From: DASQPA01 sp035644215
Lineage (GTDB): Bacteria > Acidobacteriota > Thermoanaerobaculia > Multivoradales > UBA5704
DNA length: 21,705 bases
Assembly (NCBI GenBank): GCA_035644215.1
Contig: DASQPA010000222.1
Coordinates: 1 to 21,705 of the forward strand
Reading direction: 5' to 3'
Of the stretch, positions 1-8,481 are shown one piece after another. Every line of letters starts with the position of its first letter. Positions within the stretch are counted from its first letter, which is position 1. Under the pieces are notes generated by a model. It was not told the DNA's origin, did no database searches, and saw nothing but the letters and a program-made list of their open reading frames with translations. Position numbers and translations under genes: made by a program.

Positions 1-805
<805 letters not shown>

Positions 806-842
806 CTTCCACCGAGGAGATAGAGGGAGTTAGAGCAAGCCA

Positions 843-1160
<318 letters not shown>

Positions 1161-1188
1161 CGACATTGAGCTGGAGCGAGGTGCGGTG

Positions 1189-1818
1189 ATGGAAGGCATC
1201 CTGGGAAAGAAGCTGGGCATGACCCAGATCTACACCGAGAAGGGGACGGCGGTTCCGGTGACCGTGGTCAAGGCCGGCCCCTGCCTGGTGGTCCAGAGGA
1301 AGACCGTCGCGAACGACGGCTATGAGGCGGTGCAACTCGGCCTGGTCGAGGAGAAGCCGCCCAAGAAGGTGACCAAGCCGCGGGCCGGCCACTTCGCCAA
1401 GGCGGGGGTCCCGCCGGTCCGTGAGGTGGCGGAGTTCAAGATCGGCGCCGAGGACGGGGCCAAGGCGGGAGACGAGGTCAAGGCCTCGATCTTCGCAGAG
1501 AACGAGTACGTGGACGTCGTCGGCACCAGCAAGGGCAAGGGCTTCCAGGGCGTCGTCAAGCGCCACGGCTTCGCCGGCGGCCGCGCCACCCACGGCTCGA
1601 TGTTCCATCGCGCCCCGGGCTCGATCGGCGCCTCGGCCTTCCCCTCGCGCGTCCTCGCCGGCATGCGGGCGGGCGGCCGGATGGGCGGCGAGCGGGTAAC
1701 GGTCAAGAACCTGCAGGTGGTCAAGGTCGACCCCGAGCAGAACCTGCTCTACCTGCGCGGCGCCGTGCCGGGGGCGAAGAACAGCTACCTGACCATCAAG
1801 CGGGCCAAGCGCGGGTAA
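1189..1818 (+). CDS. rplC: 50S ribosomal protein L3
   Basis: L3 is an early 23S rRNA assembly protein that reaches toward the peptidyl-transferase centre. The 209-aa product begins EGILGKKLGMTQIY, the family's N-terminal signature. It carries the central extension GTSKGKGFQGVVKRHGF followed by GGRATHGSMFHRAPGSIG, which includes the Gln that PrmB methylates in E. coli. The ATG at 1189 is chosen because GCGAGG lies 7 nt upstream and the family N-terminus starts here. The frame is open further upstream into rpsJ, and a GTG codon directly precedes the ATG. It ends 29 nt before rplD. Confidence 0.97.
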   Translation: MEGILGKKLGMTQIYTEKGTAVPVTVVKAGPCLVVQRKTVANDGYEAVQLGLVEEKPPKKVTKPRAGHFAKAGVPPVREVAEFKIGAEDGAKAGDEVKASIFAENEYVDVVGTSKGKGFQGVVKRHGFAGGRATHGSMFHRAPGSIGASAFPSRVLAGMRAGGRMGGERVTVKNLQVVKVDPEQNLLYLRGAVPGAKNSYLTIKRAKRG

Positions 1819-1847
1819 CGGGGCTAGGGGGCCGACGGGGAACCATT

Positions 1848-2471
1848 ATGAAGATCGCAGTCAAGAACTTCGACAACCAGGAGCTGCGGCAGATCGATCT
1901 GCCCGACTCGGTGTTCGCCTATCCCTACAAGGAGCACCTCATCCACGAGGCGGTCCAGGCGTATCTCGCGAGCCAGCGGCGCGGCACGCACAAGACCAAG
2001 ACGCGCGCCGAGGTCTCGGGCTCCGGCAAGAAGCTGTGGCGCCAGAAGGGCACCGGCCGCGCCAGGACGGGCGACATCCGGAACCCCAAGTGGAGGAAGG
2101 GCGGCACGGTCTGGGGCCGGCTCCCCAAGGACTGGCACAAGGACATGACGCCGCGCGAGAAGAGGAACGCCCTGAAGTCGGTCCTCTCGGTCAAGGCCGC
2201 CGAGTCGCGCATCCTGGTCCTCGACAACCTGGAGGTCGACAGCCACAAGACCCAGGCGCTGATCAAGCGGCTCTCCGGTCTGGGCGTCGACGGCAAGGCG
2301 CTCCTCGTCGACTCGTTCGACAACGACAAGCTGGCGCTCGCGGCGCGCAACAACCCGCGCTTGAAGACGGTCGACGCCCTGGCGGTCAACGTCTACGACG
2401 TCATGAACCGGCCCTTCCTGGTGGTTTCCGAGAGCGCGCTCAACCGTCTGGTGGAGGTGCTGGCGAAATGA
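1848..2471 (+). CDS. rplD: 50S ribosomal protein L4
   Basis: L4 lines the polypeptide exit tunnel; in E. coli it also autoregulates the S10 operon. The 207-aa product has the extended tunnel loop KKLWRQKGTGRARTGDIRNP, ending WRKGGTVWGR, at about residues 63-98. A Trp sits in the loop after KKL. The C-terminal half is the usual Rossmann-like fold (ILVLDNLEVDS, ALLVDSFDN, NVYDVMNRPFLVVSESAL). The stop codon overlaps the rplW start as ATGA, so the two are probably translationally coupled. Confidence 0.97.
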   Translation: MKIAVKNFDNQELRQIDLPDSVFAYPYKEHLIHEAVQAYLASQRRGTHKTKTRAEVSGSGKKLWRQKGTGRARTGDIRNPKWRKGGTVWGRLPKDWHKDMTPREKRNALKSVLSVKAAESRILVLDNLEVDSHKTQALIKRLSGLGVDGKALLVDSFDNDKLALAARNNPRLKTVDALAVNVYDVMNRPFLVVSESALNRLVEVLAK

Positions 2472-2758
2472 GAGTCCAGGAAGTGATCCGGCGGCCGCTC
2501 ATCACCGAGAAGTCGACCGAGCTGCGCGACGAGAAGAACATCATCGCGTTCGAGGTGGCGAGGAAGGCCAACAAGATCGACGTCAAGCGGGCGGTCGAGG
2601 CGCAGTTCAAGGTCAAGGTGGCCGAGGTGCGGATCGCCCTCGTGCACGGCAAGGTCCGCCGGCAGGGCAAGTTCTCCGGCCAGCGTCCGGACTGGAAGAA
2701 GGCCTACGTCCGCCTGGTGGAAGGCGAGAAGCCAATCGAGTTCTTCGAGGGGATGTAA
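2468..2758 (+). CDS. rplW: 50S ribosomal protein L23
   Basis: L23 sits at the tunnel exit and docks trigger factor and SRP. The 96-aa product starts MRVQEVIRRPLITEKSTEL, the family signature, and contains VARKANKIDVKRAVEAQFKV followed by a basic loop (GKVRRQGKFSGQRPDWKKAYV). The ATG at 2468 shares bases with the rplD stop. A GGAGG at 2453-2457 inside rplD serves as ribosome binding site, and the 10-nt spacing plus overlap indicate coupling. The frame is open far upstream inside rplD, but that is not L23-like. Confidence 0.97.
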   Translation: MRVQEVIRRPLITEKSTELRDEKNIIAFEVARKANKIDVKRAVEAQFKVKVAEVRIALVHGKVRRQGKFSGQRPDWKKAYVRLVEGEKPIEFFEGM

Positions 2759-2762
2759 GACG

Positions 2763-3590
2763 ATGGCGATCAAACAGAGAAAGCCGACCAACGCGGCGTC
2801 GCGGTTTCAGACCCACCTCACCAACGAGGAGCTGACCCGGGACCGGCCGCACAAGGCGCTGACCGAGGGGAAGAGCAATTCGGGCGGCCGCGACAACCGC
2901 GGCCACCTGACCTCCTGGTGGCGCGGCGGCGGGCACAAGCGGCGCTACCGGGTGATCGACTTCCGGCGCGACAAGCACGGCATTCCGGCCCAGGTGGCGT
3001 CGATCGAGTACGACCCCAACCGCTCGGCCCGGATCGCGCTCCTCCACTACGCCGACGGCGAGAAGCGCTACATCCTGTGGCCCCACGGCCTGGCGGTGGG
3101 CTCCGAGGTGGTGTCGGGAGACAAGGCCGAGGTCAACGTCGGGAACGCGCTGCCTCTCCGCATCATCCCGCTCGGCACGGTGATCCACAATATCGAGCTG
3201 AAGATCGGCAGAGGCGGCCAGATGGTCAGGAGTGCCGGCGGCGGCGCGCAGCTGATGGCGCGCGACGGCGCCTGGGCGCAGGTCAAGCTCCCCTCGGGTG
3301 AGGTGCGGCGGGTGCACGTCGAGTGCTACGCGACGATCGGTCAGGTGGGGAACCTCGAGCACGAGAACGTCTCGATCGGCAAGGCCGGCCGCAACCGCTG
3401 GCTGGGCAAGAAGCCGCACAACCGTGGCGTCACCATGAACCCGGTCGACCACCCGATGGGCGGCGGCGAGGGCCGGACCTCCGGCGGCCGCCATCCCACG
3501 ACGCCGTGGGGCGTGCCGACCAAGGGCTTCAAGACGCGGAAAAACAAGCGTACCAGCGCCATGATCGTGCGCCGGCGCAACAAGAAGTAG
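2763..3590 (+). CDS. rplB: 50S ribosomal protein L2
   Basis: L2 is essential for subunit association and peptidyl-transferase function. The 275-aa product matches the family length. It shows SGGRDNRGHLTSWWRGGGHK early, the OB and SH3 domains in the middle, and the C-terminal signature GVTMNPVDHPMGGGEGR with the conserved His of VDHP. The residue after HP is Met, where E. coli has His; this position also varies in other lineages (Phe in archaea and eukaryotes). It starts 4 nt after the rplW stop. Confidence 0.98.
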   Translation: MAIKQRKPTNAASRFQTHLTNEELTRDRPHKALTEGKSNSGGRDNRGHLTSWWRGGGHKRRYRVIDFRRDKHGIPAQVASIEYDPNRSARIALLHYADGEKRYILWPHGLAVGSEVVSGDKAEVNVGNALPLRIIPLGTVIHNIELKIGRGGQMVRSAGGGAQLMARDGAWAQVKLPSGEVRRVHVECYATIGQVGNLEHENVSIGKAGRNRWLGKKPHNRGVTMNPVDHPMGGGEGRTSGGRHPTTPWGVPTKGFKTRKNKRTSAMIVRRRNKK

Positions 3591-3608
3591 TAAGGGCGGA
3601 GGAAGACG

Positions 3609-3896
3609 ATGGCGCGTTCGCTCAAGAAGGGTTACTTCATCGACGACCACCTGGAGAAGAAGGTGGCGACGATGAACAACAGCGGCCAGAAGCGGGTGAT
3701 CAAGACCTGGTCCCGGCGCTCGACGGTCGTCCCCGACATGGTCGGCCACACGATCGCCGTGCACAACGGGATGAAGTTCATCCCGGTCTACGTCAGCGAG
3801 AACATGGTGGGGCACAAGCTGGGCGAGTTCGCCCAGACCCGCACCTTCCGTGGCCACAGCGGCAAGAAGGCCGAGAAGGGTGCCAAGCCCCGGTAG
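3609..3896 (+). CDS. rpsS: 30S ribosomal protein S19
   Basis: S19 binds 16S rRNA in the 30S head with S13 and contacts the A-site finger. The 95-aa product starts MARSLKKGYFIDDHLEKKV. It contains IKTWSRRSTVVPDMVGHTIAVHNG and ends in the family signature GHKLGEFAQTRTFRGHSGKK. A clear GGAGGA lies 5 nt before the ATG. It follows rplB by 18 nt in the canonical S10 order. Confidence 0.98.
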   Translation: MARSLKKGYFIDDHLEKKVATMNNSGQKRVIKTWSRRSTVVPDMVGHTIAVHNGMKFIPVYVSENMVGHKLGEFAQTRTFRGHSGKKAEKGAKPR

Positions 3897-3935
3897 GGGG
3901 TTTTGTTGCCGCTTGCTTTGGAGAGGATGAGAACC

Positions 3936-4280
3936 ATGGAAGTGACAGCGCGACTCCGCTACGTCCAGGGCTCGGCGCAGAAAGTGCGCCTGGTCGCCGA
4001 CCTGATCCGCGGCAAGGCCGTGCAGGATGCGGTGAACACCTTGGAGGTGACCAAGAAGTATGCCGCCTTCCACGTCAAGAAGGTCCTCAAATCGGCGATC
4101 GCCAATGCCGAGAACCGGGACGAGCACGTGGACATCGACCGTCTCTACGTCAAGGAGATCTTCGTCGACCGCGGCCCGATGGCGAAGCGCATCCGGCCGG
4201 CGCCGATGGGGCGGGCCTTCCGCGTCCTGAAGCGCTACAGCCACATCACCGTCAAGCTCGACACCAAGAAGAGCGACTGA
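3936..4280 (+). CDS. rplV: 50S ribosomal protein L22
   Basis: L22 lines the exit tunnel with a long beta-hairpin and is a site of macrolide resistance mutations in other species. The 114-aa product contains VRLVADLIRGKAVQDAVNTL, SAIANAENRD and the hairpin GPMAKRIRPAPMGRAFRVLKR, whose tip is of normal length. The ATG at 3936 is preferred because GGAGAGG (3920-3926) is 9 nt upstream. An in-frame ATG at 3927 abuts the Shine-Dalgarno, and an in-frame TTG at 3903 would only add unconserved residues. Confidence 0.95.
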   Translation: MEVTARLRYVQGSAQKVRLVADLIRGKAVQDAVNTLEVTKKYAAFHVKKVLKSAIANAENRDEHVDIDRLYVKEIFVDRGPMAKRIRPAPMGRAFRVLKRYSHITVKLDTKKSD

Positions 4281-4290
4281 GGCAGATACT

Positions 4291-4941
4291 ATGGGTCAGA
4301 AGACACACCCCTACGGCTTCCGGCTGGTCTACAACAAGACCTGGCACTCGCGCTGGTACGGCGAGCAGAAGTATGCCGACATGCTCCACGAGGACCTGAA
4401 GCTGCGCAAGCAGCTGAAGGCCCGCCTCGGGCATGCCGGGGTCTCGGAGATCGACATCGAGCGGGCCGCCGACAAGCTGCGGGTCACCATCTACACCTCG
4501 CGCCCGGGGATCATCATCGGCCGCCGCGGGGCGGAGGTGGACAAGCTGCGCGACGACCTCCAGAAGCAGATGGGCCGCGAGGTCCACATCAACATCCAGG
4601 AGATCCAGCGGCCCGAGCTCGACGCCCAGCTGGTCGCCGAGTCGATCGCCGGGCAGCTCGAGCGCCGCGTCTCCTTCCGCCGGGCGATGAAGAAGGCCAT
4701 GGAATCGGCCTTCCGCTTCGGCGCCAAGGGGGTGAAGATCATGGTCGGCGGCCGCCTGGGCGGCGCCGAGATCGCGCGCTCCGAGTGGTACCAGGAGGGA
4801 CGGCTGCCGCTCCATACGCTGAAGGCCGACATCGACTACGGCCTGGGCGAGGCGCGCACCACCTACGGGGTGATCGGGGTCAAGGTCTGGGTGTACAAGG
4901 GCGACCTGTTGAAGGAAAAGAGCCGGCGCGCGACCGCCTGA
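4291..4941 (+). CDS. rpsC: 30S ribosomal protein S3
   Basis: S3 forms part of the mRNA entry channel and its helicase activity in the 30S head. The 216-aa product starts MGQKTHPYGFRLVYNKTW. A KH type-2 RNA-binding domain contains the GxxG loop as GIIIGRRG (about residues 73-80). The C-terminal domain has the signature GAKGVKIMVGGRLGGAEIARSEW followed by EGRLPLHTLKADIDYG. It lies 10 nt after rplV, with a GAGG overlapping the rplV stop. Nothing is unusual. Confidence 0.98.
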   Translation: MGQKTHPYGFRLVYNKTWHSRWYGEQKYADMLHEDLKLRKQLKARLGHAGVSEIDIERAADKLRVTIYTSRPGIIIGRRGAEVDKLRDDLQKQMGREVHINIQEIQRPELDAQLVAESIAGQLERRVSFRRAMKKAMESAFRFGAKGVKIMVGGRLGGAEIARSEWYQEGRLPLHTLKADIDYGLGEARTTYGVIGVKVWVYKGDLLKEKSRRATA

Positions 4942-4970
4942 GCCCTGAGGGACGACGAGAGGACTAGCTT

Positions 4971-5390
4971 ATGTTGATGCCGAAGAAGGTCAAATACAGG
5001 AAGCAGCAGCGCGGCCGGCGCAAGGGCATGGCCAAGGGCGGCGACTACATCGCCTTCGGCGACTACGGCCTGCAGGCGCTGGAGACCGGCTGGGTGACGG
5101 CGCGGCAGATCGAGGCGGCGCGAATCGCCATCACCCGCCACGTCAAGCGCGGCGGCAAGATCTGGATCCGGGTCTTCCCGGACAAGCCGATCACCAAGAA
5201 GCCGCTGGAGACCCGCATGGGCAAGGGCAAAGGCCCCCCGGAGCAGTGGGTCGCGGTGGTCAAGAACGCCCGCATCCTGTACGAGCTCGAAGGGGTGCCG
5301 GAGGACGTCGCGCAGGAGGCGATGCGTCTGGCCTCGCACAAGCTGTCGATCAAGACGCGCTTCATCAAGCGCCACGCGGAGTTGAGGTAA
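4971..5390 (+). CDS. rplP: 50S ribosomal protein L16
   Basis: L16 organises the A-site region of the 50S subunit. The 139-aa product starts MLMPKKVKYRKQQRGR and contains GDYIAFGDYGLQALETGWV. It also has the family signature RVFPDKPITKKPLETRMGKG and PPEQWVAVV near the site that is hydroxylated in E. coli. The ATG at 4971 matches the family N-terminus (MLxPKRxK) and follows a GAGAGGA by about 8 nt. Confidence 0.98.
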   Translation: MLMPKKVKYRKQQRGRRKGMAKGGDYIAFGDYGLQALETGWVTARQIEAARIAITRHVKRGGKIWIRVFPDKPITKKPLETRMGKGKGPPEQWVAVVKNARILYELEGVPEDVAQEAMRLASHKLSIKTRFIKRHAELR

Positions 5391-5394
5391 GGCG

Positions 5395-5583
5395 ATGAAA
5401 GCTCACGAGATGAGAGATCAGACGGCCGACGAGCTCAGGGACAAGGAGCGGGATCTTGCCGAGCAGCTCTTTGCCCTCCGCCTGCAGAAGGTCACGGGTC
5501 AGCTGGAGAAGCCCTCGCGGGTGCGCCAGGTACGCAAGGACCTGGCGCGGGTGCTGACGGTCCTGCGCGAAAAGCGTGGGTAG
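5395..5583 (+). CDS. rpmC: 50S ribosomal protein L29
   Basis: L29 is a small two-helix protein near the tunnel exit next to L23. The 62-aa product has MRDQTADELRDKERDLAEQL, then LFALRLQKVTGQLEKPSRVR and RKDLARVLTVLREK, the expected helical hairpin and signature. It begins 4 nt after the rplP stop, so translational coupling is likely. Confidence 0.97.
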   Translation: MKAHEMRDQTADELRDKERDLAEQLFALRLQKVTGQLEKPSRVRQVRKDLARVLTVLREKRG

Positions 5584-5606
5584 GTAGGTTAAGGAGCGAT
5601 ACGAAG

Positions 5607-5900
5607 ATGGCGGAAGAGACAGCAACAACCGCGAAGGACAAGCCCGAGCAGCGCGGCCGGCGGCAGGTCAAGGTGGGACGGGTGGTCTCCGACAAGATGA
5701 ACGAGACCGTCGTCGTGGCCGTGCAGAGCACCGCCACCCACCGGCTCTATCACCGGTACATGAAGCGGACGAGCAAGTTCCACGCGCACGACGAAGGCAA
5801 CCGCTGCAAGATCGGCGACGAGGTCGAGATCGTCTCGTCCCGTCCGCTGTCGAAGACCAAGCGTTGGCGTGTCCGCGAGATCCTGAAGCGGGCCGAGTAG
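5607..5900 (+). CDS. rpsQ: 30S ribosomal protein S17
   Basis: S17 is an OB-fold protein that binds 16S rRNA early in 30S assembly. The 97-aa product has a charged N-terminal extension of about 17 residues (EETATTAKDKPEQRGRRQ) ahead of the core VKVGRVVSDKMNETVVVAV. It continues with HRLYHRYMKRTSKFHAHDE and GDEVEIVSSRPLSKTKRWRV, the C-terminal signature. The AAGGAG at 5591-5596 is 10 nt before the ATG. The extension makes it a little longer than the E. coli protein (84 aa). Confidence 0.97.
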   Translation: MAEETATTAKDKPEQRGRRQVKVGRVVSDKMNETVVVAVQSTATHRLYHRYMKRTSKFHAHDEGNRCKIGDEVEIVSSRPLSKTKRWRVREILKRAE

Positions 5901-5909
5901 AGGGTAGCC

Positions 5910-6278
5910 ATGATCCAGATGGGAACGGTTCTCGACGTAGCGGACAATTCAGGCGCGAAGAAGATCGCCTGCATCCACCTGCGCGGCGGCTCCTCCGGCC
6001 AGTACGGCCGGCTGGGCGACGTCATCACCGCCTCGGTCAAGGAGGCGGCGCCGGACGGCACGGTCAAGAAGGGGCAGGTGGTCAAGGCGGTCATCGTGCG
6101 CACGGTCAAGGAGACGCGGCGCAAGGACGGCAGCTACATCCGCTTCGACACCAACTCCGCGGTCCTGGTCAACGACGCCGGCGAGCCGATCGGCACCCGC
6201 GTCTTCGGACCGGTGGCCCGGGAGCTCCGGGAGAAGCGGTTCATGAAGATCGTCTCGCTCGCTCCAGAGGTACTATGA
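5910..6278 (+). CDS. rplN: 50S ribosomal protein L14
   Basis: L14 contributes to intersubunit bridges and is the docking site of the silencing factor RsfS. The 122-aa product matches the family length exactly. It shows MIQMGTVLDVADNSGAKKI, GDVITASVKEAAPDG, VKKGQVVKAVIVRT and the C-terminal GTRVFGPVARELREKRFMKI. It is 9 nt after rpsQ and opens the spc-type block. Confidence 0.98.
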   Translation: MIQMGTVLDVADNSGAKKIACIHLRGGSSGQYGRLGDVITASVKEAAPDGTVKKGQVVKAVIVRTVKETRRKDGSYIRFDTNSAVLVNDAGEPIGTRVFGPVARELREKRFMKIVSLAPEVL

Positions 6279-6303
6279 CCGCAGGCCAGCTGGCCGGAGG
6301 TTG

Positions 6304-6636
6304 ATGAATATTATGATCAAGTGGAAGATCAAGAAGAACGACCAGGTGCTCGTCCTGGCCGGCAAGGACCGCGGGGCGCGCGGGCGGGTGATGCGCGTCC
6401 TCTCATCCTCGGGCAAGGCCGTCGTCGAGCACGTCAACATGATCAAGCGGCACACCCGTCCCAACCCGCCCAAGGGCATCCAGGGGGGTATCCTGGAGCG
6501 CGAGGGGCCGGTGCAGATCTCGAACCTGATGGTGATCTGCCCGGAGTGCGGCGAGCCTTCACGGTTGGGGCGCAAGGTCTTGGAAGACGGCCGCTCCCAG
6601 CGCCTCTGCAAGAGTTGCGGCGCCACTTTCAGCTAG
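6304..6636 (+). CDS. rplX: 50S ribosomal protein L24 with C-terminal zinc ribbon
   Basis: L24 initiates 50S assembly. An N-terminal KOW domain (KIKKNDQVLVLAGKDRGARG) is followed by HVNMIKRHTRPNPPKGIQGG. The C-terminus has two CxxC pairs, CPECG and CKSCG, about 24 residues apart, forming a zinc ribbon that E. coli L24 lacks but many bacteria have. The start is uncertain. GGAGG (6296-6300) lies 3 nt before the ATG at 6304 and 12 nt before the in-frame ATG at 6313, and an in-frame TTG is at 6301. I chose 6304 (110 aa). A perfect 12-nt palindrome, GGCCAGCTGGCC (6284-6295), sits right before the Shine-Dalgarno and could affect initiation. Confidence 0.94.
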   Translation: MNIMIKWKIKKNDQVLVLAGKDRGARGRVMRVLSSSGKAVVEHVNMIKRHTRPNPPKGIQGGILEREGPVQISNLMVICPECGEPSRLGRKVLEDGRSQRLCKSCGATFS

Positions 6637-6653
6637 TGCTTTGAGGTCCTGAC

Positions 6654-7265
6654 ATGGCGAAGAAGAAAGAGTCCCAGGCGGCCAAACACACCGAGACCGG
6701 CCCCTCGGAGCGCGACCCGAACTACGTGCCGCGCCTGAAGAAGATGTACGCCGAGGAGATCGTGCCGAAGCTCAAGAAGGAGTTCGGCATCGAGAACATC
6801 ATGGCGGTGCCGCGCATCGAGAAGGTGTCCCTGAACATGGGCATGGGCGAGGCGATCCAGAACATCAAGATCCTGGACGACGCGGTCGAGGAGATGTCGG
6901 CCCTGGCCGGCCAGCGGCCGACCGTCACCCGGGCGCAGAAGTCGATCGCCGCCTTCAAGCTGCGCGAGGGGATGCCGATCGGCTGCCGGGTGACGCTCCG
7001 CGGCGAGCGCATGTGGGACTTCCTCGACCGCCTGATCTCGGTCGCCCTCCCCCGCGTGCGCGACTTCCGCGGCGTCTCGACGAAGAGCTTCGACGGCCGC
7101 GGCAACTACACCCTGGGCATCCGCGACCACCTCATCTTCCAGGAGGTCGACTACAACAAGGTCGAGCGCCCGAAGGGGATGAACATCACCATCGTGACGA
7201 CCGCCGGCAACGACGAGCGAGCCCAGTACCTGCTGCGCCAGCTCGGCATGCCGTTCCCGCGTTAG
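6654..7265 (+). CDS. rplE: 50S ribosomal protein L5
   Basis: L5 binds 5S rRNA and contacts the P-site tRNA. The 203-aa product is about 23 residues longer than E. coli L5 because of a Lys/Glu-rich N-terminal extension (residues 1-22). The core begins YVPRLKKMYAEEIVPKLKKE. It contains the signature around VPRIEKVSLNMGMGEA, RAQKSIAAFKLREGMPIGC, DFRGVSTKSFDGRGNYTLGI and the C-terminal MNITIVTTAGNDERAQYLL. GAGG lies 7 nt upstream of the ATG at 6654, so the extension is probably real. Confidence 0.97.
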   Translation: MAKKKESQAAKHTETGPSERDPNYVPRLKKMYAEEIVPKLKKEFGIENIMAVPRIEKVSLNMGMGEAIQNIKILDDAVEEMSALAGQRPTVTRAQKSIAAFKLREGMPIGCRVTLRGERMWDFLDRLISVALPRVRDFRGVSTKSFDGRGNYTLGIRDHLIFQEVDYNKVERPKGMNITIVTTAGNDERAQYLLRQLGMPFPR

Positions 7266-7274
7266 GAGGCGCCC

Positions 7275-7460
7275 GTGGCGACCACAGCAAAAGTAGCGAA
7301 AGAGCGAAAGAAGCTCAAGTTCGAAATCCGCCACCGGAACCGGTGTAGAATTTGCGGCCGCCCGCGCGGATTCTACCGCAAGTTCGGCCTCTGCCGGATT
7401 CACCTGCGGGACCTGGCGCTCCAGGGGTACCTCCCGGGCGTCACCAAGGCGAGCTGGTAG
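7275..7460 (+). CDS. rpsN: 30S ribosomal protein S14, zinc-binding type (type Z) with a CCCH site
   Basis: S14 is a late-assembling protein of the 30S head. The 61-aa product is the short zinc type, with Cys24-x2-Cys27-x12-Cys40 and then His43 where the family normally has a fourth Cys (CRIH instead of CRIC). The C-terminus LPGVTKASW is canonical. The start is GTG at 7275, supported by a full AGGAGG 5 nt upstream. Three direct copies of GCTGGTA (7453, 7463, 7471) span the stop codon, apparently a small local duplication. Confidence 0.97.
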   Translation: MATTAKVAKERKKLKFEIRHRNRCRICGRPRGFYRKFGLCRIHLRDLALQGYLPGVTKASW

Positions 7461-7505
7461 ACGCTGGTACGCTGGTAGGAAAAAGTTAGGGCAAGGAGAA
7501 TCTCG

Positions 7506-7907
7506 ATGAGCATGACCGATCCGATCTCGGATCTTTTGACCAGGATCAGAAACGCCCATCTGGCCAAGCACGACCGGCTGGATGTCCCCACCTCGAAGCT
7601 CAAGCAGGAGGTCTGCCGCCTGCTGGTGGACGAGGGGTTCATCCGCAACTTCCGGGTGATCGAGGGGGAGACCCCGCGGCACACGCTGCGGATCTTCCTC
7701 CGCTACAGTCCGGACGGCCGGCCGGCGATCAACAGCCTCTCCCGGGTGAGCAAGCCGGGGCGGCGGGTCTACCGCGGCGCCGACGAGATCCAGCCGGTGC
7801 GCAATGGCATGGGCGTGGGGATCCTCTCGACGTCCCAGGGGCTCTTGTCGGACCGCCAGGCGCGCGAGCGGCGGGTGGGCGGCGAGCTGCTCTGCGAGGT
7901 CTGGTAA
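7506..7907 (+). CDS. rpsH: 30S ribosomal protein S8
   Basis: S8 is a central-domain 16S rRNA binder and the spc operon autoregulator in E. coli. The 133-aa product starts MSMTDPISDLLTRIRNAHLA. It contains VCRLLVDEGFIRNFRV, SRVSKPGRRVYRGADEI and the C-terminal signature GVGILSTSQGLLSDRQARER followed by VGGELLCEVW. The AAGGAG at 7493-7498 is 7 nt before the ATG at 7506. I see no obvious S8 repressor-site mimic around the rplE start. Confidence 0.98.
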   Translation: MSMTDPISDLLTRIRNAHLAKHDRLDVPTSKLKQEVCRLLVDEGFIRNFRVIEGETPRHTLRIFLRYSPDGRPAINSLSRVSKPGRRVYRGADEIQPVRNGMGVGILSTSQGLLSDRQARERRVGGELLCEVW

Positions 7908-7925
7908 CAGGAGGCTAGGAGTCCC

Positions 7926-8468
7926 ATGTCGCGTATAGGAAAGATGCCGATCAAGCTCCCCGCGGGGACGAAGGTAGAGGTCGAGGACGGGCAGTTCACC
8001 GCCTCGGGGCCGAAGGGCAAGGTCACGCAGGCCCTCTTCCCCGGTTTCCCGGTGAAGGTCGACGACGGGGTCATCACCATCGACCGACCCGGCGAGAGCG
8101 GGCCGGAGCGCAGCAAGCACGGCCTGTTGCGGGCCCTCCTGGCGAACGCCGTCCAGGGCGTCTCCTTAGGGTTCACCAAGGAGCTCGACATCGTCGGCGT
8201 CGGCTACCGGGCCGAGGTCAAGGGACCGGTGGTGCAGTTCGCCCTCGGCTACTCGCACCCGGTCCTCTTCGACATCCCGCCGGGGATCAACATCACGATC
8301 GACGCCAAGGCCAACCGCATCACGGTGACCGGCGCCGACCGGCAGCAGGTGGGCCAGGTGGCGGCCGAGATCCGCGGCCTGCGCCGCCCTGACCCCTACA
8401 AGGGCAAGGGAATCAAGTACAAGGCCGAGGTGCTGCGCCGCAAGGTCGGCAAGGCCGGCGGCAAGTAA
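7926..8468 (+). CDS. rplF: 50S ribosomal protein L6
   Basis: L6 sits at the base of the L7/L12 stalk near the sarcin-ricin loop. The 180-aa product starts MSRIGKMPIKLPAGTKVEV and shows the duplicated L6 fold. The first repeat includes SKHGLLRALLANAVQGVSLGF; the second includes ITVTGADRQQVGQVAAEIR followed by RRPDPYKGKGIKY, the family signature. AGGAG lies 4 nt upstream. Nothing is unusual. Confidence 0.98.
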   Translation: MSRIGKMPIKLPAGTKVEVEDGQFTASGPKGKVTQALFPGFPVKVDDGVITIDRPGESGPERSKHGLLRALLANAVQGVSLGFTKELDIVGVGYRAEVKGPVVQFALGYSHPVLFDIPPGINITIDAKANRITVTGADRQQVGQVAAEIRGLRRPDPYKGKGIKYKAEVLRRKVGKAGGK

Positions 8469-8481
8469 GGGGAGCCCGCTG

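Noticed and set aside
2763..3590. Met in place of the second His in the L2 motif VDHPxGGGEG as a functional oddity
   Set aside because: The functionally important His of VDHP is intact and the following position varies in other lineages (Phe in archaea and eukaryotes), so this is ordinary variation.
2613..4244. Long minus-strand open frame opposite rplB, rpsS and rplV
   Set aside because: It spans three conserved ribosomal protein genes on the other strand and has composition typical of shadow frames; no domain is visible.
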